From NCBI RefSeq assembly GCF_016428915.1, contig NZ_JAELTP010000047.1, positions 1 through 40,005 on the forward strand: 40,005 bases of DNA, given 5' to 3'. Origin of the DNA: Pandoraea sp. ASV26 (GTDB lineage: Bacteria; Pseudomonadota; Gammaproteobacteria; Burkholderiales; Burkholderiaceae). The notes beneath the pieces were generated by a model, which was given only the letters and a program-made list of their open reading frames with translations, did not search any database and was not told the DNA's origin. Position numbers and translations under genes: made by a program. Shown one piece after another: positions 26,017-33,482 of the stretch (position 1 is the stretch's first letter; every line of letters starts with the position of its first letter).

Positions 26017-26040
26017 GAAAACGTTTTCGTAAACGTTTAC
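26017..26040. promoter_or_regulatory. Tandem LacI-family operators
   Basis: Two perfect 12-bp palindromes abut without a gap: GAAAACGTTTTC (26017-26028) and GTAAACGTTTAC (26029-26040). Both have the central CG and the AAACGTTT core typical of LacI/GalR-family operators. They lie 57 bases before the lacI start codon, so autoregulation of lacI and control of the transporter operon are likely. Confidence 0.85.
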
Positions 26041-26097
26041 ATTCGCGTAAAACCCGTCAACTTCAGGTTTCGACGGCTCGATAACAAGGAGAAGGGC

Positions 26098-27171
26098 GTG
26101 GCAGATATACGGGACGTGGCACAGCGTGCGGGGTGCTCGATTGCGACGGTGTCGCGCGCACTCAATTCGCCGCAACTGGTGCGTCCGGAGACGCTTGCCC
26201 GGGTGCAGGCGGCGGCTGCCGAGCTGAAATTCCGTCCCAATGCGCTGGGCCGTCAGTTGCGCGGAGAGCGCACGGGCCTGATCGGTGTAATGCTGCCGAC
26301 GCTGGGCAACCCGGTCTTCGCCGACTGTCTGGAAGGGATCGAAGCCGCCATCGAGGACACGGGACGCCGCCTGCTGCTCGTCACCACGCAATACGACCCG
26401 GAGCGCGAGCGCAACGCCATCGAGACCTTGCTGCAACAGCGTGTGGACGGCCTGCTGCTCACGCTGGCGGACGCCGAGCACAGTGCGCTCATCGACGATC
26501 TCGCAGTTGAGGGCGTGGCGTGCCAACTGGTCTATAACGATGCGCCGCAGCGTCCGTGCGTGTCGGTGGACAACCGGGCGGCGGCCGCGCAGGGCGTGGC
26601 GATGCTGATCGAGGCGGGGCATCGCGACATCGTCATGGTGACGGGTGCGCTGCACGCGTCTGACCGCGCCAAGCGCCGCTATCTCGGCTATGGCGACGCC
26701 ATGCAAGCCGCCGGCCTCACGCCGCTGCCGGCCTTCGAAATCGATTTCAACAGTGGCGCGCGCGGTGAGCGGGTGCGCGAATGGCTGGCGCAGCGTGAGC
26801 GCGACGGCGCGCGTCCCACGGCCCTGTTCTGCTCCAACGATCTGCTGGCCCTTGGCGTGATGCGCGCGCTGCGCGAGGCGGGCTTGCGCGTGCCCGACGA
26901 CATGTCGGTGCTCGGCTTCGACGGGCTCGCCGTGGGCGAACTGCTCTCGCCGACGCTTGCCACCGTCGTGCAACCCAGTGTGGAGATCGGCCGTCAGGCG
27001 GCGCAGCGGTTGCTGGCGCAAATCGATGGACGTGACGGGCGTGATGCGCGTGATGGCCGTGCAGGCGCGGCAACGGCATCGTTCGATGCATCGCTGGGTC
27101 ATGCGCTGATTCTGCCGCACGAGATTCGCCGTGGCGGCACGGTGGCGGCGCCTCCGCGCAAGCCGGGCTGA
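26098..27171 (+). CDS. LacI-family transcriptional repressor
   Basis: 357 residues from GTG 26098, preceded by AAGGAGAAGG. The N-terminal HTH and hinge (residues 1-58) read ADIRDVAQRAGCSIATVSRALNSPQLVRPETLARVQAAAAELKFRPNALGRQLRGERTG. The periplasmic-binding-like core then starts LIGVMLPTLGNPVFADCLEGIE, with NDLLALGVMRALREAGLRVPDDMSVLGFDG near the end. Near the C-terminus is a small GRDGRDARDGRAG repeat, likely from slippage, that lengthens the tail. It precedes an ABC importer and phosphodiesterase by 181 bases and its operators lie just upstream, so the imported compound or a product is the probable inducer. Confidence 0.94.
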   Translation: MADIRDVAQRAGCSIATVSRALNSPQLVRPETLARVQAAAAELKFRPNALGRQLRGERTGLIGVMLPTLGNPVFADCLEGIEAAIEDTGRRLLLVTTQYDPERERNAIETLLQQRVDGLLLTLADAEHSALIDDLAVEGVACQLVYNDAPQRPCVSVDNRAAAAQGVAMLIEAGHRDIVMVTGALHASDRAKRRYLGYGDAMQAAGLTPLPAFEIDFNSGARGERVREWLAQRERDGARPTALFCSNDLLALGVMRALREAGLRVPDDMSVLGFDGLAVGELLSPTLATVVQPSVEIGRQAAQRLLAQIDGRDGRDARDGRAGAATASFDASLGHALILPHEIRRGGTVAAPPRKPG

Positions 27172-27352
27172 TGCGGTATCGACACGAATTCGCAGGAAAA
27201 GCAGTCGCAAGGAAAGTGGCTGACGACTGGCTCCATCAAGAGAGTGCAGCGTTAGCCGAGGCAATCAGACATCCGGGCGCGAGGCCCGCACTTATCCGGC
27301 AGCACGTAGCACGTAGTGCCGCCAACGCTCAGCCATTCAGGAGCCCACAGAA

Positions 27353-28366
27353 ATGAAGCTTTGGATCACCCGCGCCGCTCGCACGCTGGCGCTTTTCACC
27401 TTGCTCGGCGCTGGCGCCGCGCATGCCCAACAGACTGCCATTTGCTACAACTGCCCGCCGGAATGGGCGGATTGGGCCGGTCAGGTCAAGGCCATTGCAC
27501 AAGACACCGGCATTCGCGTGCCGCTCGATAACAAGAATTCCGGGCAGGCTGTCGCGCAGATGATCGCCGAACAGAAGGCGCCGGTAGCCGACATCGTGTA
27601 TCTCGGCATCACCTCGGCCATCGAAGCCGCCAAGAAGGGCCTGCTCGCCCCGTACAAGCCGGCGAACTGGGATCAGGTGCCGGCCGCCCTGAAGGATCCG
27701 AACGGCATGTGGACGACGATCCACTCGGGCACGGTCGGTTTCTTCGTGAACCGCGACGCCCTGGAAGGCAAGCCGGTGCCGCGTTCGTGGGCCGACCTGC
27801 TCAAGCCGGAATATCGCGGCATGGTGGGTTATCTGGACCCGAGCAGCGCATTCGCCGGCTATGCCGCCGCGATTGCTGCGAACCAGGCGCTCGGCGGTTC
27901 GATGGAGAACTTCGGCCCGGCCATCAGCTTCTTCCAGAAGCTCAAGGCCAACGCGCCGATCGTGCCGAAGCAAACGGCATATGCCCGCGTGCTCTCGGGT
28001 GAGATCCCCATCCTGATCGACTTCGACTTCAACGCCTACCGCGCCATCTACAAGGACCACGCCAATGTGCAGTTCGTGATTCCGATGGAAGGCTCCGTGT
28101 CGCTGCCGTACGTGATTGCGCTCGTGAAGAACGGCCCGCACGCCGACAACGGCAAGAAGGTGATCGACTACACGCTGTCCGACAAGGGGCAGGCCCACTG
28201 GGCGCAAGCGTTCCTGCGTCCGGTGCGTGCGAGCACGATGCCGGCCGATGTGGCTGCCAAGTTCCTGCCGGCCACCGACTACGCACGTGTAAAGCCGGTC
28301 GATCTGCAAAAGCTCGCCGCGCAGCAGGACGCGTTCGGTCAGCAGTATCTGAAGAGCGTGCGCTAA
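27353..28366 (+). CDS. ABC transporter periplasmic solute-binding protein (Fe/polyamine/phosphonate-type)
   Basis: 337 residues from ATG 27353, with AGGAG nine bases upstream. Signal peptide to about residue 25 (cleavage AHA-QQ). The mature protein starts with QQTAICYNCPPEWADWAG; the CxxC (Cys31, Cys34) may form a disulfide. Segments VADIVYLGITSAIEAAKKGLLAPYKP, GYLDPSSAFAGYAAAIAANQALGG and TLSDKGQAHWAQAFLRPVRA fit the type II binding proteins (SBP_bac_6/8) of iron, thiamine, spermidine and 2-aminoethylphosphonate importers. The ligand is not readable directly; the downstream phosphodiesterase suggests a phosphodiester. It is first in a tight five-gene unit. Confidence 0.9.
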   Translation: MKLWITRAARTLALFTLLGAGAAHAQQTAICYNCPPEWADWAGQVKAIAQDTGIRVPLDNKNSGQAVAQMIAEQKAPVADIVYLGITSAIEAAKKGLLAPYKPANWDQVPAALKDPNGMWTTIHSGTVGFFVNRDALEGKPVPRSWADLLKPEYRGMVGYLDPSSAFAGYAAAIAANQALGGSMENFGPAISFFQKLKANAPIVPKQTAYARVLSGEIPILIDFDFNAYRAIYKDHANVQFVIPMEGSVSLPYVIALVKNGPHADNGKKVIDYTLSDKGQAHWAQAFLRPVRASTMPADVAAKFLPATDYARVKPVDLQKLAAQQDAFGQQYLKSVR

Positions 28367-28406
28367 GCACGGTAATGTCCAACGAGGAAGAGGAGCAAAG
28401 CAAGCG

Positions 28407-29231
28407 ATGCGTGACCTGACCCTGCCGCGCGGCTGGCGCGTGGCACTTCTGCTACCGGCGCTGGCGGTCTTTCTGGCGTTCTGGCTGTTGCCGATGGCCG
28501 CCCTTGTGCAGGTGAGCGGCGACGGTCATGCGTTCGAGACTTATCGCGCCATTCTCACCAATGCGCGTTATCTCGATAGTCTGTGGCAGACCGTCGTGCT
28601 CTCGGCACTGGTCACACTGGTCACACTGGCGTTGTCGCTTGTGGCGGGCCTCTTCCTCACCCGTCATGACTTTCCGGGCAAATCGATCCTCGTGTCGATG
28701 CTGACCCTGCCGCTGGCGTTCCCCGGCGTGGTGGTCGGTTTCATGGTCATCATGCTCGCGGGACGTCAGGGCCTCATCGGCGATCTGACGACCAAGCTCC
28801 TGGGACACAAGCTCGTGTTCGCGTATTCGCTCGCGGGCCTGTTCCTCGGCTATCTGTATTTTTCGATTCCGCGCGTGATTCTCGCTGTGATGGCCGCGGC
28901 GGAGTCGCTCGATCATTCGCTCACGGAAGCGGCGGCCTCGCTCGGCGCCGGCCCGTTCGCCATCGCGCGCGACGTGACGTTGCCCGCGCTGGCCCCCGCA
29001 CTGATCGCTTCGGGCGCGATGTGTTTCGCGACCTCGGTCGGGGCGTTCGGCACGGCCTTTACGCTGGCCACCGATATCGACGTGCTGCCGATGACCATCT
29101 ACACCGAGTTCACGCTCAACGCCAATGTGGCGACGGCGGCGGCGCTCTCGGTCATTCTCGGCATCGTGACATGGGCGGTGCTCATGCTCGCCCGCAATGT
29201 CACGGGGCAGGCTGTCGCCGCCGGAGGTTGA
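28407..29231 (+). CDS. ABC transporter inner-membrane permease 1
   Basis: 274 residues, about six transmembrane helices, starting RGWRVALLLPALAVFLAFWLLPMAALVQVS. The binding-protein-dependent permease (BPD_transp_1) signature is in ESLDHSLTEAAASLGAGPFAIARDVTLPALAPALIASGAMCFATSVGAFG, the EAA loop that contacts the ATPase. It lies 40 bases after the binding protein and five before permease 2, so it is one operon. It resembles PotB/PhnU-type permeases. Confidence 0.92.
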   Translation: MRDLTLPRGWRVALLLPALAVFLAFWLLPMAALVQVSGDGHAFETYRAILTNARYLDSLWQTVVLSALVTLVTLALSLVAGLFLTRHDFPGKSILVSMLTLPLAFPGVVVGFMVIMLAGRQGLIGDLTTKLLGHKLVFAYSLAGLFLGYLYFSIPRVILAVMAAAESLDHSLTEAAASLGAGPFAIARDVTLPALAPALIASGAMCFATSVGAFGTAFTLATDIDVLPMTIYTEFTLNANVATAAALSVILGIVTWAVLMLARNVTGQAVAAGG

Positions 29232-29236
29232 TCCGC

Positions 29237-30052
29237 ATGCTCAAGAAAACCCTTTTCACGCTGCAACTGCTGCTCACGCTGCTGATGTGTGCGTTCCTGC
29301 TGATCCCGGTGGGCATGTCGATTCTCGCGGGGCTGTCGGTGAACTATTTCCGGGGTCCGTCGGCCGGCCTCACGTTCAAGTGGGTGATTCAGGTCTGGCA
29401 GGACTATCACGACGCCATTCTGAATTCGCTGTACGTGGGTGCCGCCACGCTCGTGGTGGTCACGCTGCTGGGGGTGCCGGCGGGCTACGTGCTCGCGCGC
29501 TGGCAAAGCCGCATGGCGCGCTGGATCGAAGAAATGCTCACGTTACCCATCGCGCTGCCAGGGCTGGCGAGTGCGCTCGCGTTGATCAGCGTGTACGGCG
29601 GCATGCGCGGCTTTCGCGAAAGTCTGGCGTTCATCGTGGTCGGGCACGTGATCTTCACGCTGCCGTTCATGGTGCGCGCTGTCGCGGCCGCGTGCGCGGA
29701 CTCGCGCATCAAGCTCATGGAAGAGGGCGCGGCGAGTCTCGGTGCGCACTTCCTGCGACGCTTTACGACCGTGGTGCTGCCCAACATCCGCAGCGAAATC
29801 GTGGCGGCCGCGCTCATCGTGGTGACGCTCTCGCTCGGCGAATTCAACCTGACGTGGATGCTGCACACGCCCGACACGAAGACGCTGCCCGTGGGGCTGG
29901 CAGACGCTTATGCGTCGCTGCGTCTGGAGATCGGCAGCGCGTACACGGCGGTGTTTTTCGTGTTGATCGTGCCGCTGCTCGTCTTCATGCAGATGACGGC
30001 CCAGCGCTCGAAGGTGTCGGGGGGCAAAAAGTCGACCCGAGGCCGTGCCTGA
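29237..30052 (+). CDS. ABC transporter inner-membrane permease 2
   Basis: 271 residues from ATG 29237, preceded by GGAGG nine bases before. Six predicted transmembrane helices; EAA loop KLMEEGAASLGAHFLRRFTTVVLPNIRSEIVAAALIVVTLSLGEFNLTWML. It resembles PotC/PhnV-type permeases and pairs with the first permease. The tail SGGKKSTRGRA is basic and cytoplasmic. The stop is 46 bases before the ATPase start. Confidence 0.92.
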   Translation: MLKKTLFTLQLLLTLLMCAFLLIPVGMSILAGLSVNYFRGPSAGLTFKWVIQVWQDYHDAILNSLYVGAATLVVVTLLGVPAGYVLARWQSRMARWIEEMLTLPIALPGLASALALISVYGGMRGFRESLAFIVVGHVIFTLPFMVRAVAAACADSRIKLMEEGAASLGAHFLRRFTTVVLPNIRSEIVAAALIVVTLSLGEFNLTWMLHTPDTKTLPVGLADAYASLRLEIGSAYTAVFFVLIVPLLVFMQMTAQRSKVSGGKKSTRGRA

Positions 30053-30098
30053 TCCCGACGGCAGCACTGCACGCCTACCGAATGCCAAGGATATGACG

Positions 30099-31142
30099 AT
30101 GAAACTGACTTCCATCCCGATACATCTCGAACGCTGTGCCAAGACGTTTCATGGCAACACCGTGTTGCAGCCGCTCGATCTGACGATCGGCGCGGGCGAG
30201 ACGCTGGTGCTGCTCGGCCCGTCGGGTTGCGGCAAGACCACGACCCTGCGCATGATCGCCGGACTCGAGCGCCCCGACGCCGGCGGCCGTGTGCGCTTTG
30301 GCGACGAAGACGTCACGCGCCTGCCCATCGAGAAGCGTAGCGTGGGCATGGTGTTCCAGAACTACGCCCTGTTCCCGAACTTCACCGTGCGAGGCAACGT
30401 CGCGTACGGTCTGAAGCTGCGCGGACTGCCGTCGGCCCAGATCGACAAGCGTGTGAACGAACTGCTCGATCTCGTGCAGCTCACGCCGTTCGCCGATCGC
30501 GCCATCGCGCAACTCTCCGGCGGTCAGAAGCAGCGTGTGGCACTGGCCCGCGCGCTCGCACCTGAGCCGCGTGTGTTGTTGCTCGACGAACCGCTCACCG
30601 CCCTCGACGCCAAGCTGCGTGAGACGGTGCGCGCGGACATGGATCGTTTGCTGCGCGGGCTGGGCGTGACGACCGTGTACGTCACCCACGATCAGGACGA
30701 GGCCATGGCGCTGGGCGATCGCATCGTGGTGATGAGCGCGGGCCGCATCGAGCAGATCGGCGCGCCGCGCGACATCTACTACCAGCCGGCCTCGCGCCAT
30801 GTGGCGAACTTCGTCGGCACGCTCAACCGTCTGGCGGGCGTGTGGCGCGACGGTCATTTCCATCTCGAAGGCGGCCGCGTGGCTTGCCCGCACGTGCGTG
30901 CCGACGTGCAGGAACTGTACTTCCGCCCGGAAGATGCCATCGTGGTGCCCGCAGGGGAAGCGCCGCTCGTCGGTCGTGTCGACGAAGTGCAGTTTCTCGG
31001 CGACCGCACGCGCCTCACGCTTAGCGGCGTGTCCGTCGCGGGCCCGGTGCTGGTCGAAGTTTCCAGCCGTCGCGAGTGTCGCGTCGGCGATCAGGTGGGC
31101 CTGACGCTGCCCGCCGCCCATATCTTTTCGCTTCACGGATAA
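30099..31142 (+). CDS. ABC transporter ATP-binding protein (PotA/FbpC-like)
   Basis: 347 residues from ATG 30099, seven bases past AAGGA; ATG 30093, two codons earlier, is only one base past it. Walker A GPSGCGKTT at residues 40-48, Q-loop MVFQNYALFPNFTV at about 84-97, signature LSGGQKQ 139-145, Walker B VLLLDEP 159-165, switch His in VTHDQDEA. A C-terminal TOBE-like regulatory domain follows from about 240 (ELYFRPEDAIVVPAGEAPLVGRVDEVQFLGDRTRLTL). It energises the importer. It ends seven bases before the phosphodiesterase start, so the two are coupled. Confidence 0.94.
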   Translation: MKLTSIPIHLERCAKTFHGNTVLQPLDLTIGAGETLVLLGPSGCGKTTTLRMIAGLERPDAGGRVRFGDEDVTRLPIEKRSVGMVFQNYALFPNFTVRGNVAYGLKLRGLPSAQIDKRVNELLDLVQLTPFADRAIAQLSGGQKQRVALARALAPEPRVLLLDEPLTALDAKLRETVRADMDRLLRGLGVTTVYVTHDQDEAMALGDRIVVMSAGRIEQIGAPRDIYYQPASRHVANFVGTLNRLAGVWRDGHFHLEGGRVACPHVRADVQELYFRPEDAIVVPAGEAPLVGRVDEVQFLGDRTRLTLSGVSVAGPVLVEVSSRRECRVGDQVGLTLPAAHIFSLHG

Positions 31143-31149
31143 TCCGCTC

Positions 31150-31977
31150 ATGCTGTTCGCGCAAATCAGCGACCTTCACATCAAACGGCCCGGCAAACTG
31201 GCCTATCGGCGCGTGGATACCGCCGCCTATCTCGAGCGCTGCGTGGCGCGTCTGAACACGCTGGTGCCGCGTCCCGACTTCGTCGTGCTCACGGGCGATC
31301 TCGTCGACTTCGGCGCTCGCGAGGAATATGAACACCTGCGACGTCTGCTCGCGCCGCTGCAAATTCCGTACTACCTCGTGATCGGGAATCACGACGGGCG
31401 CGACGCGCTGCGCGAGGTGTTTCCGGAGCATACGTATCTCGGCAAGCCGGGCGGCTTCGTGCAATACACGGCGATGTTCGGGCCGCTTCGACTCGTGGCG
31501 CTCGATACGCAAGACCCGCCCAACGGCGGCGGCAAGCTGTGCGACGAACGTCTGGCATGGCTGGAGGCAACGCTCGCGAGCGATACCGCTACGCCCACCG
31601 TGATCGCCATGCATCATCCGCCGTTTGCCTGCGGTATCGAGCACATGGACATTCAGGCGCTCGACGCCAAAGATGCCGCGAAGCTTGCCGCCGTCGTGCG
31701 CCGCTTCGAGAACGTCGAACGAGTGATTTGCGGGCACGTGCACCGGCCGATTCACACGCGCTTTGCGGGCACCGTCGCGAGCGTGTGCCCGTCACCGGCG
31801 CATCAGGTGGCGCTCGATCTGCGCGAGGGCGGGCCGTCGGCATGGGTGCTCGATCCGCCGTCGTTCCAACTGCACCGGTTCACGCCGCAGACCGGGCTGG
31901 TCTCGCATCTCGCGTTCGTGGACGATGCCGGCGGCTCGCATCCGTTCTATGACGCGTCGGGCGCATTGATCGACTGA
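31150..31977 (+). CDS. Metallophosphodiesterase, GpdQ/CpdA-like
   Basis: 275 residues, class III cyclic nucleotide/glycerophosphodiester phosphodiesterase family (calcineurin-like fold). The two-metal site is complete: Asp8 and His10 (SDLH), Asp50 (GDLVDF), Asn80-His81 (GNHDG), His156 (MHHPP), and His196 and His198 (GHVH). It lacks a signal peptide, so it acts on imported substrates. Order and spacing resemble GpdQ of Enterobacter aerogenes, which splits glycerophosphodiesters and other phosphodiesters. It is the last gene of the LacI-ABC operon, seven bases after the ATPase gene, which implies the importer brings in its substrate. CpdA-type cAMP hydrolysis is the alternative. Confidence 0.9.
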   Translation: MLFAQISDLHIKRPGKLAYRRVDTAAYLERCVARLNTLVPRPDFVVLTGDLVDFGAREEYEHLRRLLAPLQIPYYLVIGNHDGRDALREVFPEHTYLGKPGGFVQYTAMFGPLRLVALDTQDPPNGGGKLCDERLAWLEATLASDTATPTVIAMHHPPFACGIEHMDIQALDAKDAAKLAAVVRRFENVERVICGHVHRPIHTRFAGTVASVCPSPAHQVALDLREGGPSAWVLDPPSFQLHRFTPQTGLVSHLAFVDDAGGSHPFYDASGALID

Positions 31978-32029
31978 CGCGTTTGCGCGGCGCAGGTGCT
32001 GCATCAAGCGAACGAGAGATCCAGAAATG

Positions 32030-32055
32030 ATGAGGCCCCCGATCGGGGGCCTCAT
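32030..32055. terminator. Palindromic hairpin between phosphodiesterase and hmp
   Basis: A perfect 26-base palindrome, arm ATGAGGCCCCCGA, between the convergent phosphodiesterase and hmp genes. It lacks a T-run on either side, but its position and stability suggest a shared transcription stop. Confidence 0.6.
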
Positions 32056-32076
32056 GCCGTTTACCGCGCAGCCTTT

Positions 32077-33279
32077 TTAGAGCAGATGGTCGAGGGCGTC
32101 CGGGCCGAAGACTTCGCGGTGCAGACGCTCAGCAGGGACACCGGCGTCGCGCAAGGTGCGCCATTGCGTCTGCATGAAAGGCCCGGGGCCGCACAGCAGG
32201 TAATCGGCGTTGGCGGGCAGTGTCAGGCGCGCGATGTCCATCCGACCGGCGAACGTCTCACCGGTGATGTCGCGCTCGCTGCCTCGCGGCGTCTCGAGGA
32301 ACGTTGCCACGCTCAGGCGCGGCAGTTGCGTGGCGGCGAAGGCCAGGTGACGGCGCAGCGCAACGTGCGAAGCTTCGCGCGCGGCATGGGCGAACAGGAT
32401 CTCGCGACGCGAACCGTTGGCCGCCAAGGCCGCGACGATCGACATCATCGGCGTGATGCCAACGCCGGCGCTGAGCAGCACGAGCGGGTGTGCTGCGTCG
32501 AGCGGGGTCGTGAATTCGCCATACGGCGGGCTCACGAGAATGCGATCGCCCGCCTTCAGATTGGCATGCAGCCAGTTCGAGATCTGACCGGCGGGCTTCG
32601 CGCCGGCGGCGTCTTCACGCTTGACGGTAATGCGCCAGTGCGCCGCACCGGGGGCGTCGGACAGGCTGTATTGGCGGCGTTGTTGCAGACCGTCGGGCAG
32701 CGTGACCGAGACGCTCACGTATTGCCCGGGCGCGAACTCACCTGGCGAACCACCTTCGGGCGTGCGCAAGTAGTAGGAGACGATGTGCTCCGTTTCACGA
32801 TCGACATCGGCCACGATCAGTTCGCGCAGCGTTCCCGAAGGCGCTTGCGTGCGCTCGGTCAGACGCGCTTCGGCGGCGATCAGCTCGCCCGCGAGCAGCC
32901 AGTAGGCTTCGTCCCACGCGGCGATCAGCGCCGGCGTGGCGGCGCCGCCCAGCACGTCTTTGATGGCGCTCAGCAGATGGCGGCCGACGATCGGGTAATG
33001 CGACGGCGTGATGCCGACCGAGACGTGCTTGTGCACGATACGTTCGAGCACCGGCCCGAGCGCCGCGGCATTGTCGATGTTCGCGGCGTACGCGAATACG
33101 GCGGAGGCGAGCGACTGTTGCTGTGCGCCGCTGGCCTGATTCCCCATATTGAAGAGATTGCGCAACTCAGGATGCGCTTCGAACATGCTCGCGTAGAAGT
33201 GACGCGTGATCGCAAGACCGTGCTCGCGCAGCACAGGAACGCTTGCGTCGATGTAGGGGCGGGAAGCGGCGGAAAGCAT
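32077..33279 (-). CDS. hmp: Flavohaemoprotein Hmp, nitric oxide dioxygenase
   Basis: 400 residues, normal for the family. It oxidises NO to nitrate in the cytoplasm with O2, haem, FAD and NAD(P)H. Globin domain residues 1-140: Tyr29 and Gln53 in the distal pocket, proximal His85 (HKHVSVGI) and Tyr95, at the same numbers as in Escherichia coli Hmp. The FAD domain has RQYSLSD at 202-208, and the NAD domain GVGITPMMS at 272-280; LCGPGPFMQ and REVFGPD follow near the C-terminus. GGAG lies seven bases before ATG 33279. Two NsrR-like sites upstream suggest induction by NO. It converges on the phosphodiesterase gene. Confidence 0.97.
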   Translation of the reverse strand: MLSAASRPYIDASVPVLREHGLAITRHFYASMFEAHPELRNLFNMGNQASGAQQQSLASAVFAYAANIDNAAALGPVLERIVHKHVSVGITPSHYPIVGRHLLSAIKDVLGGAATPALIAAWDEAYWLLAGELIAAEARLTERTQAPSGTLRELIVADVDRETEHIVSYYLRTPEGGSPGEFAPGQYVSVSVTLPDGLQQRRQYSLSDAPGAAHWRITVKREDAAGAKPAGQISNWLHANLKAGDRILVSPPYGEFTTPLDAAHPLVLLSAGVGITPMMSIVAALAANGSRREILFAHAAREASHVALRRHLAFAATQLPRLSVATFLETPRGSERDITGETFAGRMDIARLTLPANADYLLCGPGPFMQTQWRTLRDAGVPAERLHREVFGPDALDHLL

Positions 33280-33299
33280 GGCAAGACTCCTGAATTTAT

Positions 33300-33322
33300 A
33301 AGATGCAAATTAAATACATCTT
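33300..33322. promoter_or_regulatory. NsrR-like operator 1 upstream of hmp
   Basis: A 23-base inverted repeat of 11-1-11: AAGATGCAAAT, one base, then a half whose complement is AAGATGTATTT. It matches the NsrR consensus half-site AANATGCATTT at 9 and 10 positions of 11 (N counted as matching). It lies 20 bases before the hmp start codon in an AT-rich stretch, where binding would cover the promoter or leader. Confidence 0.75.
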
Positions 33323-33459
33323 TTGTGGCGCACCTGTGGGTGTTTCATGGGCACCGCGCGATCCCGGTATGCGGCGATTCGCGGTGCGGCATTCGGTCAC
33401 CGGCCCCCAAGGGCTCACGACACGACGACAACGTCAGAGGGGACCAGCGACGTCATTAT

Positions 33460-33482
33460 AAGATGCAAATAGAATGCATGTT
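33460..33482. promoter_or_regulatory. NsrR-like operator 2, overlapping ankyrin gene end
   Basis: Same 11-1-11 layout: AAGATGCAAAT, A, then a half whose complement is AACATGCATTC (one mismatch to the NsrR half-site). It starts exactly 160 bases from site 1, and its last bases overlap the stop codon of the ankyrin-like gene ending at 33481. Confidence 0.7.
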
